Shown here: positions 11,408 through 21,900 of the stretch, one piece after another
Layout of the letters: each line of letters opens with the position of its first letter
Position numbering within the stretch: the stretch's first letter is position 1
Source of the DNA: Areca catechu
Taxonomy: Eukaryota > Streptophyta > Magnoliopsida > Arecales > Arecaceae
Assembly (NCBI GenBank): GCA_021397845.1
Contig: CM038042.1
Location: 32,560,418-32,624,417 of the forward strand
Direction: 5' to 3'
DNA: 64,000 nt
Notes under the pieces: generated by a model
The model's input: the letters and a program-made list of their open reading frames with translations, nothing else
Told to the model about the DNA's origin: nothing
Database searches by the model: none
Made by a program: the position numbers and the translations under genes

Positions 11408-12854
11408 TTGTGGGGACACCAGAGGAACCAGAATAAGACAGAGGCTTTTCAACCCTCTATGAATTGATCAATAATTTATGAGTCCATCTGTAATAAGGGC
11501 TTAGCCCATCTGAGTCCATTTTAGTTGTTATTTGAGTCTTTTGAGTTATTATTTCAGTTCTGTACTAGTCAGCTCATGTTGAGCTAATTCAGTCCAATGC
11601 TAGTCAGCTCATGTTGAGTTAATTTTATTTTTTGAGTCCTGTCCAAGCATACACTCAAGACCACATCATACAAGTGAAGACCAAGTCCAACCAGATTGAA
11701 GACATGGAAGTTTAACCCAAGTCCAACCCAGCTTGAAGATTTGAAGACCCCAGGAGGAAAATCAGAAACCCTGATTCCTTGCAGATGCCTTCCACATGCC
11801 CATATTCCCTTCCAGATGCCAAAATATATTCATATACCAAGGCATCCATGATTTTAGAGGTCCATCTACATCCTAGCCCAAAAAAATCAAGCCCAGGTGC
11901 CAAGCCCAAGCCCCTAAGAAGCAAGATACCAGGGAATATTCCTGCTACCTAGCTGCCAGGCCACCCCAGCTTCCAGAGGCCCAAACCCATGTGCCCGAGC
12001 CCCTTTGGGCCGGCCTCTTGCTACTCCTAGAAGCCCAACACGCCCCCCCTAGGCATCCTTGGAGTGTTGGCCAATTCAAGAGAATTTTTAGGGATTTTTC
12101 TACCTAATGTTTCCTTTTTTTCTAGCTAGGGTTTGAGAGGGAAAAGGATTCTTATGTAAAGACTTATGCGCCCTAACTTGGAGCCCAAGGTTAAGGGTCT
12201 ATTTAAAGGACCCTAGCCTCTTGTATGAAGGGAGATTTTTTATATGAAATAAACCTTGAGTTCTTATATTGTTTTTGTGTGATTACCCTGCTATGTGCAT
12301 AAAGGGGTTTGAGAGTTCTTCTTCCCGGTGTTTGCAACCATCTTCCTGCCGCCAACCATCCTTACAGCCCCCTCCAAAACTTTCTTTCCTTTACTATTTT
12401 TCTTTGTTTTCTTGATTTTCTCTGAGTTTTCTAACCCCTGACAGGTCGTTTGCAGGTCCCCGAGTTCCTACGAACCCAACGACTCCAGCCAAGCCTCAAT
12501 CGGACTACCGAGCAGAAAGCCGAGTATCTGCAGGTCTTTGGCTCGATTTTCTAGGCTGCATCCATCGAGGAACGAGAGAACCCTTCGCTGCGATCTTCAC
12601 CGGGCACTTCAAATGTTGTCAGGTACACCTCTCTACCTCCAGTCTTTATATTGTAGGAGAACTTGCCCTAACCGAGGCTTCTCAGCCCCGACGATCCTTC
12701 TTTAGTACTTTTTTAGATTCTAATCTGTATGCTTGGCTTTAAAATTTATAAAAAATTCTATATAACTAATTTTGATCTAAAATTTAGAAATTAATCACCT
12801 AACCACACATATAAAATATACAAAAAGAATTGCATGCATATTAGTCCTGCATCA
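11408..12854 (+). repeat. Family A LTR (copy 3), tandem
   Basis: Starts TTGTGGGGACACC, one substitution from the canonical TGGTGGGG start, and ends GCATCA. The spacer to copy 2 is TAT. Full-length LTR in direct head-to-tail contact with its neighbours. Confidence 0.88.
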
Positions 12855-12857
12855 TAT

Positions 12858-14270
12858 AGGTGGGGACACCAGAGGCACCAGAATAAGACAGAGGCTTTTC
12901 AACCCTCTATGAATTGATCAATAATTTATGAGTCCATCTGTAATAAGGGCTTAGCCCATCTGAGTCCATTTTAGTTGTTATTGGAGTATTTTGAGTTGTT
13001 ATTTCAGTTCTATACTAGTCAGCTCATGTTGAGCTAATTTTATTTTTTGAGTCCTGTCCAAGTATACACTAAAGCCCACATCATACAAGTGAATACCAAG
13101 TCCAACCAGATTGAAGACATGGAAGTTTAACCCAAGTCCAACCTAGCTTGAAGATTTGAAGACCCCAGGAGGAAAATCAGAAACCCTAATTCCTTGCAGA
13201 TGCCTTCCAGATGCCCAGATTCCCTTCCAGATGTCAAAATATATTCATATACCAAGGCATCCTTGATTTTAGAGGTCCATCTGCATGCTAGCCCAAAGAA
13301 ATCAAGCCCAGGCACCAAGCCCAAGCCCCTAAGAAGCAAGATACTAGGGAATATTCCTGCTACCTAGCTACCAGGCCACCCCAGCTTCCAGAGGCCCAAA
13401 CCTATGTGCCCAAGCCCTTTTGGGCTGGCCTCTTGCTGCTCCTAGAAGCCCAACACACCCCCCCTAGGCATCCTTGGAGTGTTGGCCAATTCAAGAGAAT
13501 TTTTAGGGATTTTTCTACCAAATGTTTCCTTATTTTCTAGCTAGGGTTTGAGAGGTAAAAGGATTCTTATGTAAAGACTTATGTGCCCTTACTTGGAGCC
13601 CAAGGTTAAGGGTCTATTTAAAGGACCCTAGCCTCTTGTATGAAGGAAGATTTTTGATATGAAATAAACCTTGAGTTCTTATATTGTTTTTGTGTGATTA
13701 CCCTGCTGTGTGCATAAAGGGGTTTGAGAGTTCTTCTTCCCGGTGTTTGCAACGATCTTCCTGCCGCCAACCATCCTTCCATCCCCCTCCAAAACTTTCT
13801 TCTCTTTGTTGTTTTCCTTTGTTTTCTTGATTTCCTCTGAGTTTTGTAACCCCTGACAGGTCGTTTGCAGGTCCCCGAGTTCCTACGAATCCAACGACTC
13901 CAGCCAAGCCTCAATTGGATCGCCGAGCAGAAAGTCGGGTATCCACGGGTCTTTGGCTCGGTTTTCCAGGTCGCATCCATCGAGGAACGAGAGATCCCTT
14001 TGCTGCGATCTTCATCGGGCACTTCAGATGTTGTCAGGTATACCTCTCTACCTCCAGTCTTTATATTATAGGAGAACTTGCCCTAACCGAGGCTTCTCAG
14101 CCCCGGTGATCCTTCTTTAGTACTTTTCTAGGTTCTAATCTGCATGCTTGGCTTTAAAAACTCATACAAAATTCCCTATAACTAATTTTGATCTAAAATT
14201 TGGGAATTAATCACCTAACCACACATATAAATCATACAAAAAGAATTGCATGCATATTAGTCCCGCATCA
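12858..14270 (+). repeat. Family A LTR (copy 4), tandem, 1413 bp
   Basis: Starts AGGTGGGGACACC, again one substitution from canonical, and ends CCGCATCA. The spacer to copy 3 is TAT. It lacks roughly 35-50 bases near 13015-13045, where the AGCTCATGTTGAGCTA direct repeat present twice in other copies has collapsed to one. Confidence 0.88.
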
Positions 14271-15419
14271 TCCAAGCTCTCCTAATTCTTACAACGACCC
14301 CTTCAAACACGGTGACTCCGCCAGGTCCCATGATGGAGGGCCTATTTCCCTGGATCATCTCCGATCGGCGAACCTGATGACATCGAGGAAGTCGATTCAC
14401 CTAGGCCACATAAGAGCTGCAAGCCAGGGCGATCATGGCGATAACATCCATGGCATGGAGACCTTCATCCTTGAATTAGGAACCTGAGAGAACCTGCAAA
14501 TAAACTTGGGATTAGGCATGGAAGAAGAATTGGGGTTGGAGTGGAAACAAGGAAAAAAGGAAGAAGAAGAAAGTGGCCGGCGGCCTTGGTGCTTGGATCT
14601 TGATCTTGGACCAAACTATGGGGCATCCCACTCTTCGCTCCTTGCAATGGCACTCTTCTCTCTCAAACATAAACTCAAAAAACTCTCACTCTTTCCTTGG
14701 ATAAGGTTCCACACACTCAAACTAGCAAGAACACTCTCACTTCAAACAAGAACACAAGAGAACTAGAATACAAGAGAAATAATCCTTTCATTAATCATCA
14801 TTGCATAGCATGAAAACAAATGAGAGCTTTTGGGGTTCTATTTATAGGCTCCTAAGCTAGGAAATCTCAACCAAGGGTGGAGGGGAGGGGACAAAGATGG
14901 CTTAGTTGGCTCCAACAACTCTTAGGTAAGTGGTTTCTAACTAGAAATAAATTGTAGGTAGAAAGCTACAACCACTTTGACATGTAGCATCTAAAAGGTC
15001 CTAATATGGCTTCCAAGTGTTGATGTGGAGGCTTAGGTGTCATATGTTGTGGTGTCCCACATATCAAATATTGTTGGGTTGTGGAAGGAATCTTTATGTT
15101 CCCCATAATCTCTTGATGTAGTGTAATTCCTTCTCCCCCAAGGTTGCTTGATGTGGTGTTCCCCATATGAAAAAATTTGGCTTCAAGTCTTGGCTTGGAT
15201 TTGGCTTGAATGGCTTGAATTGGGCTTTAAAGAGGTGGCGCTACATCATGCTTGAACTTGAGTCGACTCTTGGCTTTTCTCATGAGTCGACTCATGTAAT
15301 CAACTCATGAGTAAACTTGGCCTCTTCCATGTGTCGGCTTATGAACTTGCTTCAAGAAAATTTTGGAACTTGCTTCAAGGCTTAAGGCTTTATTGATTAT
15401 AGCTGCAAAACTAGGTGGA
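14271..15419 (-). other. Minus-strand LTR-like fragment
   Basis: Read on the minus strand it has, in order, a cluster of GAGTCGACTC/CATGAGTCGACTCATG palindromic motifs (about 15395-15240), a TATA box CTATAAATAG (about 14850), a leader, and TTTGCAGG followed by an ATG (near 14470). The palindrome-then-TATA order is the same as in the Sirevirus LTRs of element E. I infer a truncated Sirevirus-type LTR and leader. No protein is recognised. Confidence 0.4.
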
Positions 15420-15812
15420 AGATGAGGCCACGTGGGCCGTGGCAGTGGTGGAGAAGGCCATGGCATCCGTTGCATTAATGGAGATGGCCAAGAAAAAAGC
15501 CGTTGAGGCCATCCCCATGTTCATGGCATCACAGGCCTTCAAGGATGAGGTCGCTGAAGCTGTGCTAGACTCCTACCATTAGGGGTTCAGAGATTTCAAA
15601 GGCAAGGCCTTACGCTTCTACTGGCTGAAGGGACTGGACGAGATCCGACCTTGCTCGCGTTCCCCGGGTGGTCGAGTATGGCTGCTGTCAAGGTGGAGTT
15701 CGAGCCAGAGGCAGAGGCGACTGAAGTTGAGGCTGAGCCCAGGGTCGAGGATGGGATTATGCTCGATGTTACCCAGATTGCCCCTCCTCCAATCGAAGTC
15801 ACTCGCTGACCG
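15420..15812 (+). pseudogene. Antisense ORF of Tat element, C-terminal end
   Basis: The plus strand, antisense to element C, encodes AVEAIPMFMASQAFKDEVAE then AVLDSYH, a stop at 15580-15582, and GFRDFKGKALRFYWLKGLDE. This matches the helical C-terminal end of the extra antisense protein carried by many plant Tat elements (from family knowledge). The C-terminus faces the 3' repeats and integrase, as expected from element D. One in-frame stop and the loss of everything upstream of 15420 make it non-functional. Confidence 0.55.
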
Positions 15813-16224
15813 GGAAAGGAGCCAGTGGCAGAATATACCTTCCATTTTTTGTCTTTCTTTCACCACTTTTGTACTTAGAATTTTTAGATCTCCTGGCCTA
15901 TCGAGAGCCTTCATAGGTTGTAAAAAAAGCCTTAGCAATGCAAATATTTTCCTTTCATGATTGCTATTTTTATCTCTTCCTTTTTTTTGGGTACTCCCAG
16001 AACATTCTTCAAAGCATATGAGGGAAAAGGCCATCTCGACCCATGAACTTAGCGTGGTCTTTCCTTTTTCCTCTAACTTCTGTGTACGTGCGTCTCCTTG
16101 GCTTTAGTTGTTCTGGATTGGCTTCGAGGCCTTAGGATCAGCAGGTGGGTCTCTTTAGAGCATTCTACTTCCCTTCTTCTGGCCTTGAGATCATGTAGGT
16201 CCTAATGTAGGCCTTCTGAATCTT

Positions 16225-16805
16225 TCTTGCCTTGCCAAGCTGTGAGTCGGCGATAGATGGCGGGATCTTTGAAGCTTCATAGTTGACATCTCTGGACTGT
16301 GAACGAGGTAGCATATATGGGGCTTTGTAAGTTTTATAGCTTGAGAGTGCCGAACTATGAGTCAAGCAATAGATGGAGAGATTTCTAGGGCCTCTCGGTA
16401 GACATCTCTGGACTATGAGTATGATGATAGATGCGGGGCTTCGTAAGTTTTCCATCTTGAGGATGTCGAACTGTGAATCAAGCGGTAGATGGCAGGATTT
16501 CTAGGGCCTCCCGGTAGACATCTCTGGACTATGAGTACAGCGATAGATGCAGGGCTTCGTAAGTTTTTCGGCTTAAGGGTATTGAACTGTGAGTCAAGCG
16601 GTAGATGGTGAGATTTCTGGGGCCTCAGGGTATACATCTCTAGATTGTGAGTATGGCGGCAAATACAGGGCTTTGTAAGTTTTCCGGCTTGAGGATGTCA
16701 AACTGTGAGTCAAGCGATAGATGGAGAGATTTCTGGGGCCTCCCAGCAGACATCTCCAGACTATGAGTATGGTGGTAGATGCAGGGCTTCGCAAGTTTTT
16801 TGACT
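16225..16805 (-). repeat. 116-bp tandem repeat in 3' region of element C, five units
   Basis: The anchor ACATCTCTGGACT recurs at 16286, 16402, 16518, 16634 (diverged) and 16750 (diverged), exactly 116 bases apart each time. Each unit also contains one copy of the GGGCTTCGTAAGTTTTCCGG module that becomes a 32-bp repeat immediately downstream. Confidence 0.9.
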
Positions 16806-17095
16806 TGAAAGTGCGTGGCTTTGTAAGTTCTCTAGCTTGAAAATATGGGGCTTCATAAATTTCTTTGCTTGAGGGTGCGAGGCTTCGTAAGTTTTATAGC
16901 TTAAAAGTATAGGGCTTCATAAGTTTCCTGGCTTAAGAGTGCAGGGCTTCGTAAGTTTCCCGGCTTGAGAGTGCGGGGCTTCGTAAGTTTCCCGGCTTGA
17001 GGGTATGAGGCTTCGTAAGTTTTCCGACTTGAAAGTGCGAGGCTTCATAAGTTTCCTAGCTTGAAAGTGTGGGGCTTCGTAAGTTTCTCAGCTTA
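16806..17095 (-). repeat. 32-bp tandem repeat, about nine units
   Basis: Units of the form GGGCTTCGTAAGTTTCCCGG followed by CTTGAGAGTGC, for example at 16945 and 16977 (32 bases apart). It is continuous with, and derived from, a module of the neighbouring 116-bp repeat. Confidence 0.85.
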
Positions 17096-17187
17096 GTCCT
17101 TTAGACTTGGAGTCGGATAGATACGTTCCTGCATAGGTGAAAGACAAAGATACACTAAAAAGAAACTTTAATGATTGAGAAGTCTTA

Positions 17188-18300
17188 CATCGGTGGTAGT
17201 ATATTCTCAAGTTGCTTGCATTCCAGGTTCATGTGAAACGGGCACCATCGAGCCTGGCAAGGTAGTAGGCTCCCCATGGTAGGGCCTCGACCACCTTGTA
17301 GGGTCCCTCCTAGTTTAGGGAGAGCTTCATACATTCCCTTGATTGGGATGCTTTCACCCACTTGAGGACGAGGTTTCCTGGGCGGAACACCTTTAGCCTC
17401 ATGCAGGAGTTGTAGTAGCATGCTACCTATTGCTGGTAGGCTGCCATCCGGAGTCAGGCCTTCTTTCTCGTCTCATCTAATAGATCCAAGTTGAGGAGGA
17501 GACGAGCTGGATTGGCAGCTTCATCATACTACTCTATTTGTAGCATGGGTATTCCAAGCTTTATCGAGACCACGGCTTTGGTGCTGAAGACGAAGTTGAA
17601 AGGTGTCTCGCTAGTAGCCATGCAGGGTATAGTGTGTTAGGCCTATAATACACTAGGCAGCTCTTCGGCCCATCGACCCTTGGCTTCATCCAGCCTCATG
17701 CGGAGCCCTTGCAGGAAGGTTCCGTTAGTCATCTCGGCCTCCCCGTTGGTTTGAGATTGAGCTACCGAAGTGAAACGATGGTGGATGCCAAGATCAGTGC
17801 AGAACTCCTCGAAGGCTTGGTTGTCGAACTGCCTCTCATTATCAGTGATGATAGTATGTGGGAGGCCAAACCGACAAATCATCGACTTCCAGAAGAAGGA
17901 CCTGACCTTCATCTCTATTATTTGGGCCAAGGGTTCGGTCTCGACCTACTTGGTGAAGTAGTCGATGGCCACAATCAAAAATTTTTGTTGAGTGAATGCG
18001 GTAGGAAAGGGACCTAAGATGTCCATTCCCCACTAGACGAATGGCCACGGAGTCAACAATTAGGAGAGAAGAGCCACCGGCTACCGTTGGATATGGGCAT
18101 GACGTTGGCAACAGTCAAACCTCTTCACGAAGTCAGCAACATCTTCTTGCATGGTCTCCTAGAAGTATCCTTACCAGATTGCCTTGTAAGCCAAGGTCCT
18201 GCCCCCCACATGGTTGCCGTAGATGCCTTCGTGTATTTCTTGGAGCATGTAGGCAGCTTCTGAGGGCTTCAAACATTTCAGTAGGGGGTAGGAGTAGGAC
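17188..18300 (-). pseudogene. Tat-lineage integrase, broken
   Basis: Read on the minus strand: zinc-binding N-terminal segment EIHEGIYGNHVGGRTLAYKA (HHCC type, degraded), then WGMDILGPFP with the first catalytic Asp, FGLPHTIITDNERQFD with the second Asp, and HHRFTSVAQSQTNGEAEM with the catalytic Glu near 17745. The C-terminal part has EGPYKVVEAL and ends NLRIYYHR near 17190. Several in-frame stops interrupt it. Integrase would insert the element cDNA into the chromosome. No chromodomain is present, as expected for the non-chromovirus Tat lineage. Confidence 0.85.
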
Positions 18301-18490
18301 CTCCAGTACAGCTGGGAGCCTCGAGATACTCGATGAAGGGACACCCCAGCAATGACTCCGGCAATTTGGATAGTTTGGAGAGGATGTTGGCCCAAGCATT
18401 CTCCACCCATGGGATGTGGGAGATGCCAAAGTGCTTGAGGTTCACCGTGTATGAGTGCACCTTGTCCAGGTATTTCGCCATCATGGGATC

Positions 18491-18890
18491 TCAAGCCTCG
18501 TACTCGTCGGAGACTTGTCCCACCACTAATTGAGAGTCGGTGAAGACCTTCAGCCCCTTAACATCTAGTCCACGGGACACTTTCAATCCCATTAGGAGAA
18601 CCTCATATTTAGCTTGGTTGTTTGTTGCCTTGAACAGGAACCATAATGAATACTCCGTGATGACCCCATCAGGGTTGGCTAGAATGAGGTTAGCCTCGCT
18701 TCCTCTGACGTTGGATGCACCATCGACATGAAGGATCCATGTCATTGCTTCTAGGGTCGGGTCCGATTTGGCCTCGACTTGCTGGTCTTCTAACCCTAAG
18801 TCTTCTTTGTCTGCCCAGGTACGCTCCCCCAGGAAATCTACAAGGACCTGGGCTTTTTGCATCGATCATGGGTGATAGGTGATGCAAAAC
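18491..18890 (-). pseudogene. Archaeal-type second RNase H of Tat element
   Basis: An open segment at 18862-18491 encodes WILHVDGASNVRGSEANLIL (first catalytic Asp in HVDGASN), ATNNQAKYEVLLMGLKVSRG (Glu in QAKYE) and KVFTDSQLVVGQVSDEYEA (Asp in FTDSQLV). The duplicated, archaeal-like RNase H between RNase H and integrase is diagnostic of the Tat lineage. Catalytic residues look preserved in this piece. It probably degrades RNA template or primers during reverse transcription. Confidence 0.85.
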
Positions 18891-18894
18891 TCAT

Positions 18895-19184
18895 TGAGCT
18901 TCACCACTTACTTAGCCAGGCACCCCGAAGTGTCTAGGTGACTTAAGATAGCCTCAGGGGCTGGTCAGCGAGAACAACAATGGGGTGCACTAGGAAGTAG
19001 GGCCTGAGATGCTGTGCAGACATTATCAGTGCAAAAATAATCTTTTCAAATCGGGTATACCTGGTTTCTATGTCATGGAGCAGCTTGTTGGTATAGTAGA
19101 CTAGCTGTTGGGAGCCATCCTTGTCGATGCGGACCAGCATGGAGCTAACCGCCTTGGGTGAAACTGCCAGGTACAGGAGGAGTT
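18895..19184 (-). pseudogene. RNase H (first) of element C, 3' part after E insertion
   Basis: Encodes LLLYLAVSPKAVSSMLVRID, VYYTNKLLHDIETRYTRFEK and HLRPYFLVHPIVVLADQPL, the degenerate first RNase H of Tat elements, where the usual first catalytic Asp is replaced (LAVSP). The Sirevirus derivative E is inserted immediately upstream, with target duplication GAGTT at 19180-19184. Confidence 0.8.
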
Positions 19185-20586
19185 TGTTGACTCTAGTCTT
19201 GATTTTGATGATTGACAAAATGTTTAAGTATATATGAGTACTAATTATGTTTTAAGTGTATTTCTTAGATCTTAGTACTCAACCATGTTGAATGAAGAAA
19301 TGCTTGTATTTCAGTTGAAAAAGTCTTTAAATTAATGGAAATTCAAATATATGGACTTTGGAATTAATATGAAAGGATTTGAAGATGGTTCAGCAAGGCC
19401 GGCACGGCAAAATTTCAGTGGCACACTTCAGAGGTCGACACCAGAGGTCGACACCTGTCCAGAGGTCGACACCTGAGGTCAACACCTGTCCAGAGGTCGA
19501 CTCATAGCCTGAGAATTCAAACTGGGCAGAACTATGGTTTTCTGGATTTTTGCCTAAGATAAACTGGAGGTCGACTCATGAGGTCGACACTTGATCCAGA
19601 GGTCGACTCATGAGGTCGACTCATGGCATAACGGCTAGTTTTTCTGAACTTCTGATTTGATTTCTAACGGCCATAAACGGCCATATTTTTGATTCTAACG
19701 GTCTTGTGGAGTTGTTTCAGCATGAATGAGGTATTTAACCTCCACCAAACTTCAAAAAAGATATGGAGACAAGGTGAAAAGGATTAGAGTGAAAGTAAAA
19801 AGCCTTCAAGCAATTCCAAGCCAAAAAGAGTGAGAAATCCAAGAGATTCCTTAGCCAAAAGCTTTCCATCTTTGAGGAATCCAACTTTCAAGAGTTTGGC
19901 ATTTAGTGAGGTCAAAGATTCCAAGGGAAAAGGCTTGAAGAGTCTCCATCAAGAGCTTCAACGAATTTCTTATTGCTCAAAAGGAGTTTGTATTGTTTTT
20001 ATTCATTGTATTCATATTCTTTTGTCTTTGGCTAGTTTCAAGGGAATTTGAAATTAGTGTGAGGTTTGTTGGTGAGCCAATTGATAAAACCAACTAGGGT
20101 TCCTTGTAAGCCCGAAGCCAAAACAAGTGAGTGGGGTTTGTTGGTGAGCCAATTGATAAAACCAACTAGGGTTCCTTGTAAGCCCGAAGCCAAAACAAGT
20201 GAGTGAGGTTTGTTGGTGAGCTAATTGATAAAACCAACTAGGGTTGCTTGTAAGCCCGAAGCCAAAACAAGTGTGTAAGGTTTTGACTTGTGAGCCTGGT
20301 AAAACAAGTCGGCTGTAATCTGAAGATTATAGTGGAAATTCCCAAGTGGAGCTTGGGGAGTGGATGTAGGTGCTAGGTGCACCGAACCACTATACTTCTT
20401 GTGTGTTTGCATTGCTTTACTCTTTATCTTCTTTTGCTCTTTAATTGTTGTTTTATTTCATTGCTTCCGTTGCACAATTACTTGAGCACTATCACTCTTC
20501 ACCTTTGAACTTGATAGCACATATATTGCTTTAATTTTTAAAATACCCAATTCACCCCCCCTCTTGGGCACCATATCTGGGCAACA
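19185..20586 (+). repeat. Element E 5' LTR, 1402 bp
   Basis: TGTTGACTCTAG at the start and CTGGGCAACA at the end. Positions 19425-19630 hold a cluster of about ten GAGGTCGACacc/GAGGTCGACTCATG motifs built on the GTCGAC palindrome. Short palindromic motif clusters in the upstream part of the LTR are a known Sirevirus feature. A 72-bp repeat occupies 20061-20280. Confidence 0.92.
20061..20280 (+). repeat. 72-bp tandem repeat in E LTR, three units
   Basis: GGTTTGTTGGTGAGCCAATT recurs with TTT at 20065, 20137 and 20209. Units end in CCAAAACAAGTGAGTG. The same three units occur in the 3' LTR (about 24545-24760), so the triplication predates insertion. Confidence 0.9.
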
Positions 20587-20588
20587 AG

Positions 20589-20600
20589 TGGTATCAGAGC
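20589..20600 (+). promoter_or_regulatory. Primer binding site of element E
   Basis: TGGTATCAGAGC, complementary to the initiator-Met tRNA 3' end, two bases (AG) after the LTR end. Confidence 0.92.
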
Positions 20601-20643
20601 TCGGTGCTCTGATTGAAAATCTAACGATTTTGAGCTAAAGTTC

Positions 20644-21900
20644 ATGGTAACCCTAGTAGGTATTAGTGTTAGACCACCTTTTTTCAATGGCATAAATTAT
20701 ATATTTTGGAAAACTCGCATGCGCATCCATATTCAATCTATTAGTTATCATCTTTGGAAAACCATTATTAGTGGTCCTCATATTCCTTCCATTTTGGTTA
20801 ATGGCATTTCCATTCCAAAGCTCGAAAAGGATTGGAATGAATATGACATTAAACAAATTGAACTCAATGCTAAAGCAATGAACTTGCTTTATTGTGCATT
20901 GGACTTAAATGAATTTAATAGAGTTTCTACATGCACATCAGCGAAGGAAATATGGGACACACTTGAAGTTACTCATGAGGGTACTCTTCAAGTGAAGAAC
21001 ACTAAAATTAATTTGCTTATACATTCTTTTGAAACTTTTGAAATGATGCATTATGAATCTATATCTGATATGTTTTCAAGATTTATGACTATTATTAATG
21101 AATTAAAAAGTCTTGGCAAAATCTATACTAATGCTGATTTGGTAAACAAAATTCTTAGATCCTTGCCAAAATCATGGGATCCAAAGGTGACGGCGATCCA
21201 AGAAGCTAAAGATGTAGAAACCTTACCTTTGGAGGAGCTTATTGGTTCACTCATGACCTATGAGTTGAACTTATGGCAAAGGATAGTGGAAGCTGATACA
21301 GAAAAGAAAATAATAGCTCTCAAGGCCAAAAGGAAATTCAAAGCAATGATGGCAACTTGGAGCGATAGCGAAGACTCAAGTACGGATGATGAAGTTGCCC
21401 ATCTTTGTTTCATGGCTAATGAGAAAAAGGTATGTGCTAAAAATAATTATGATTTTACCTTTAAAGAATCACATGATGCATCTAATGATCTTGTGCATGA
21501 ATACAGTTTGCTAAAAATTGAGCACAAGAAATTAAATAGGCATGTAGATTCATTTTCTCTTGACAACACCAATCTTGCAAATAAAAATGATGATTTAAAT
21601 GCCAAGATTGATATTTTGAAAAATGAAAAGAATAATTTTTCTAAAGAAAAAGAATTTTTAGAAAAAGAAAATGTTATTTCAAAAGATTTATGTAAAAAAG
21701 TTTTTAATGAGAAAAATATTTTGATTGAGGAAAAGAAGCAAAAACTCTTGAAGAACTTCAATTTTCCTGCTTCTTTCAATTCTTCTTATAAATGTGGTTT
21801 CAATGCTTATCCTTCTAGAAAAGTTTGGGTTCCAAAAAGAACCATAATTATTAATCACAAAGGACCCAAGAAAGTTTGGGTACCAAAAATGTTCACTTAA
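20644..21900 (+). CDS. Ty1/copia Sirevirus-type Gag, 418 residues, intact
   Basis: Structural Gag that would form the particle. The N-terminus has RPPFFNGINYIFWKTRMRI (the conserved NYxxWK entry to the copia Gag fold). Residues about 60-200 form the alpha-helical UBN2-type domain (TSAKEIWDTLEVTHEGTLQV, LGKIYTNADLVNKILRSLP). Residues about 240-250 are the acidic WSDSEDSSTDDE. Residues about 270-365 are a Lys/Glu/Asn-rich coiled coil, and the end repeats KVWVPK. The Cys-Cys-His-Cys zinc knuckle normally found just before the acidic patch is missing: the sequence passes from IIALKAKRKF straight to KAMMATWSDSED. No stop or frameshift interrupts it. The start at 20644 is the first ATG after the primer site (44 bases). 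No protease or pol follows. Confidence 0.85.
   Translation: MVTLVGISVRPPFFNGINYIFWKTRMRIHIQSISYHLWKTIISGPHIPSILVNGISIPKLEKDWNEYDIKQIELNAKAMNLLYCALDLNEFNRVSTCTSAKEIWDTLEVTHEGTLQVKNTKINLLIHSFETFEMMHYESISDMFSRFMTIINELKSLGKIYTNADLVNKILRSLPKSWDPKVTAIQEAKDVETLPLEELIGSLMTYELNLWQRIVEADTEKKIIALKAKRKFKAMMATWSDSEDSSTDDEVAHLCFMANEKKVCAKNNYDFTFKESHDASNDLVHEYSLLKIEHKKLNRHVDSFSLDNTNLANKNDDLNAKIDILKNEKNNFSKEKEFLEKENVISKDLCKKVFNEKNILIEEKKQKLLKNFNFPASFNSSYKCGFNAYPSRKVWVPKRTIIINHKGPKKVWVPKMFT

Larger units (their letters stand above)
3760..14270 (+). mobile_element. Rearranged array of non-autonomous chromovirus family A
   Basis: Order on the plus strand: 3' part of an internal region (3760-5207), LTR (5208-6655), a full-length but decayed internal region (6656-9957), then LTRs at 9958-11404, 11408-12854 and 12858-14270. 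The internal regions match the complete minus-strand copy at 35218-41489. The left fragment starts mid-gag at 3760, equivalent to position 8510 in the second body, so the array is truncated on the left. Both bodies share the same 2-base deletion in the gag-like ORF (near 4083 and 8830), so they descend from one defective copy. No protease, reverse transcriptase, RNase H or integrase core is present. The base after the last LTR begins TCCAA; no matching target duplication can be paired because the left end is lost. Confidence 0.85.

Noticed and set aside
14506..14766. 86-codon plus-strand frame, Glu-rich then basic
   Set aside because: Lies on the opposite strand to the LTR-like promoter and leader; no homology to recognised proteins; typical of chance frames in leaders.
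16225..17095. CRISPR-like regular repeats
   Set aside because: Units are contiguous tandem repeats without unique spacers, in a plant retrotransposon.
20589..20600. tRNA genes near the TGGTATCAGAGC sites
   Set aside because: These are 12-base primer binding sites next to LTRs; no cloverleaf surrounds them.
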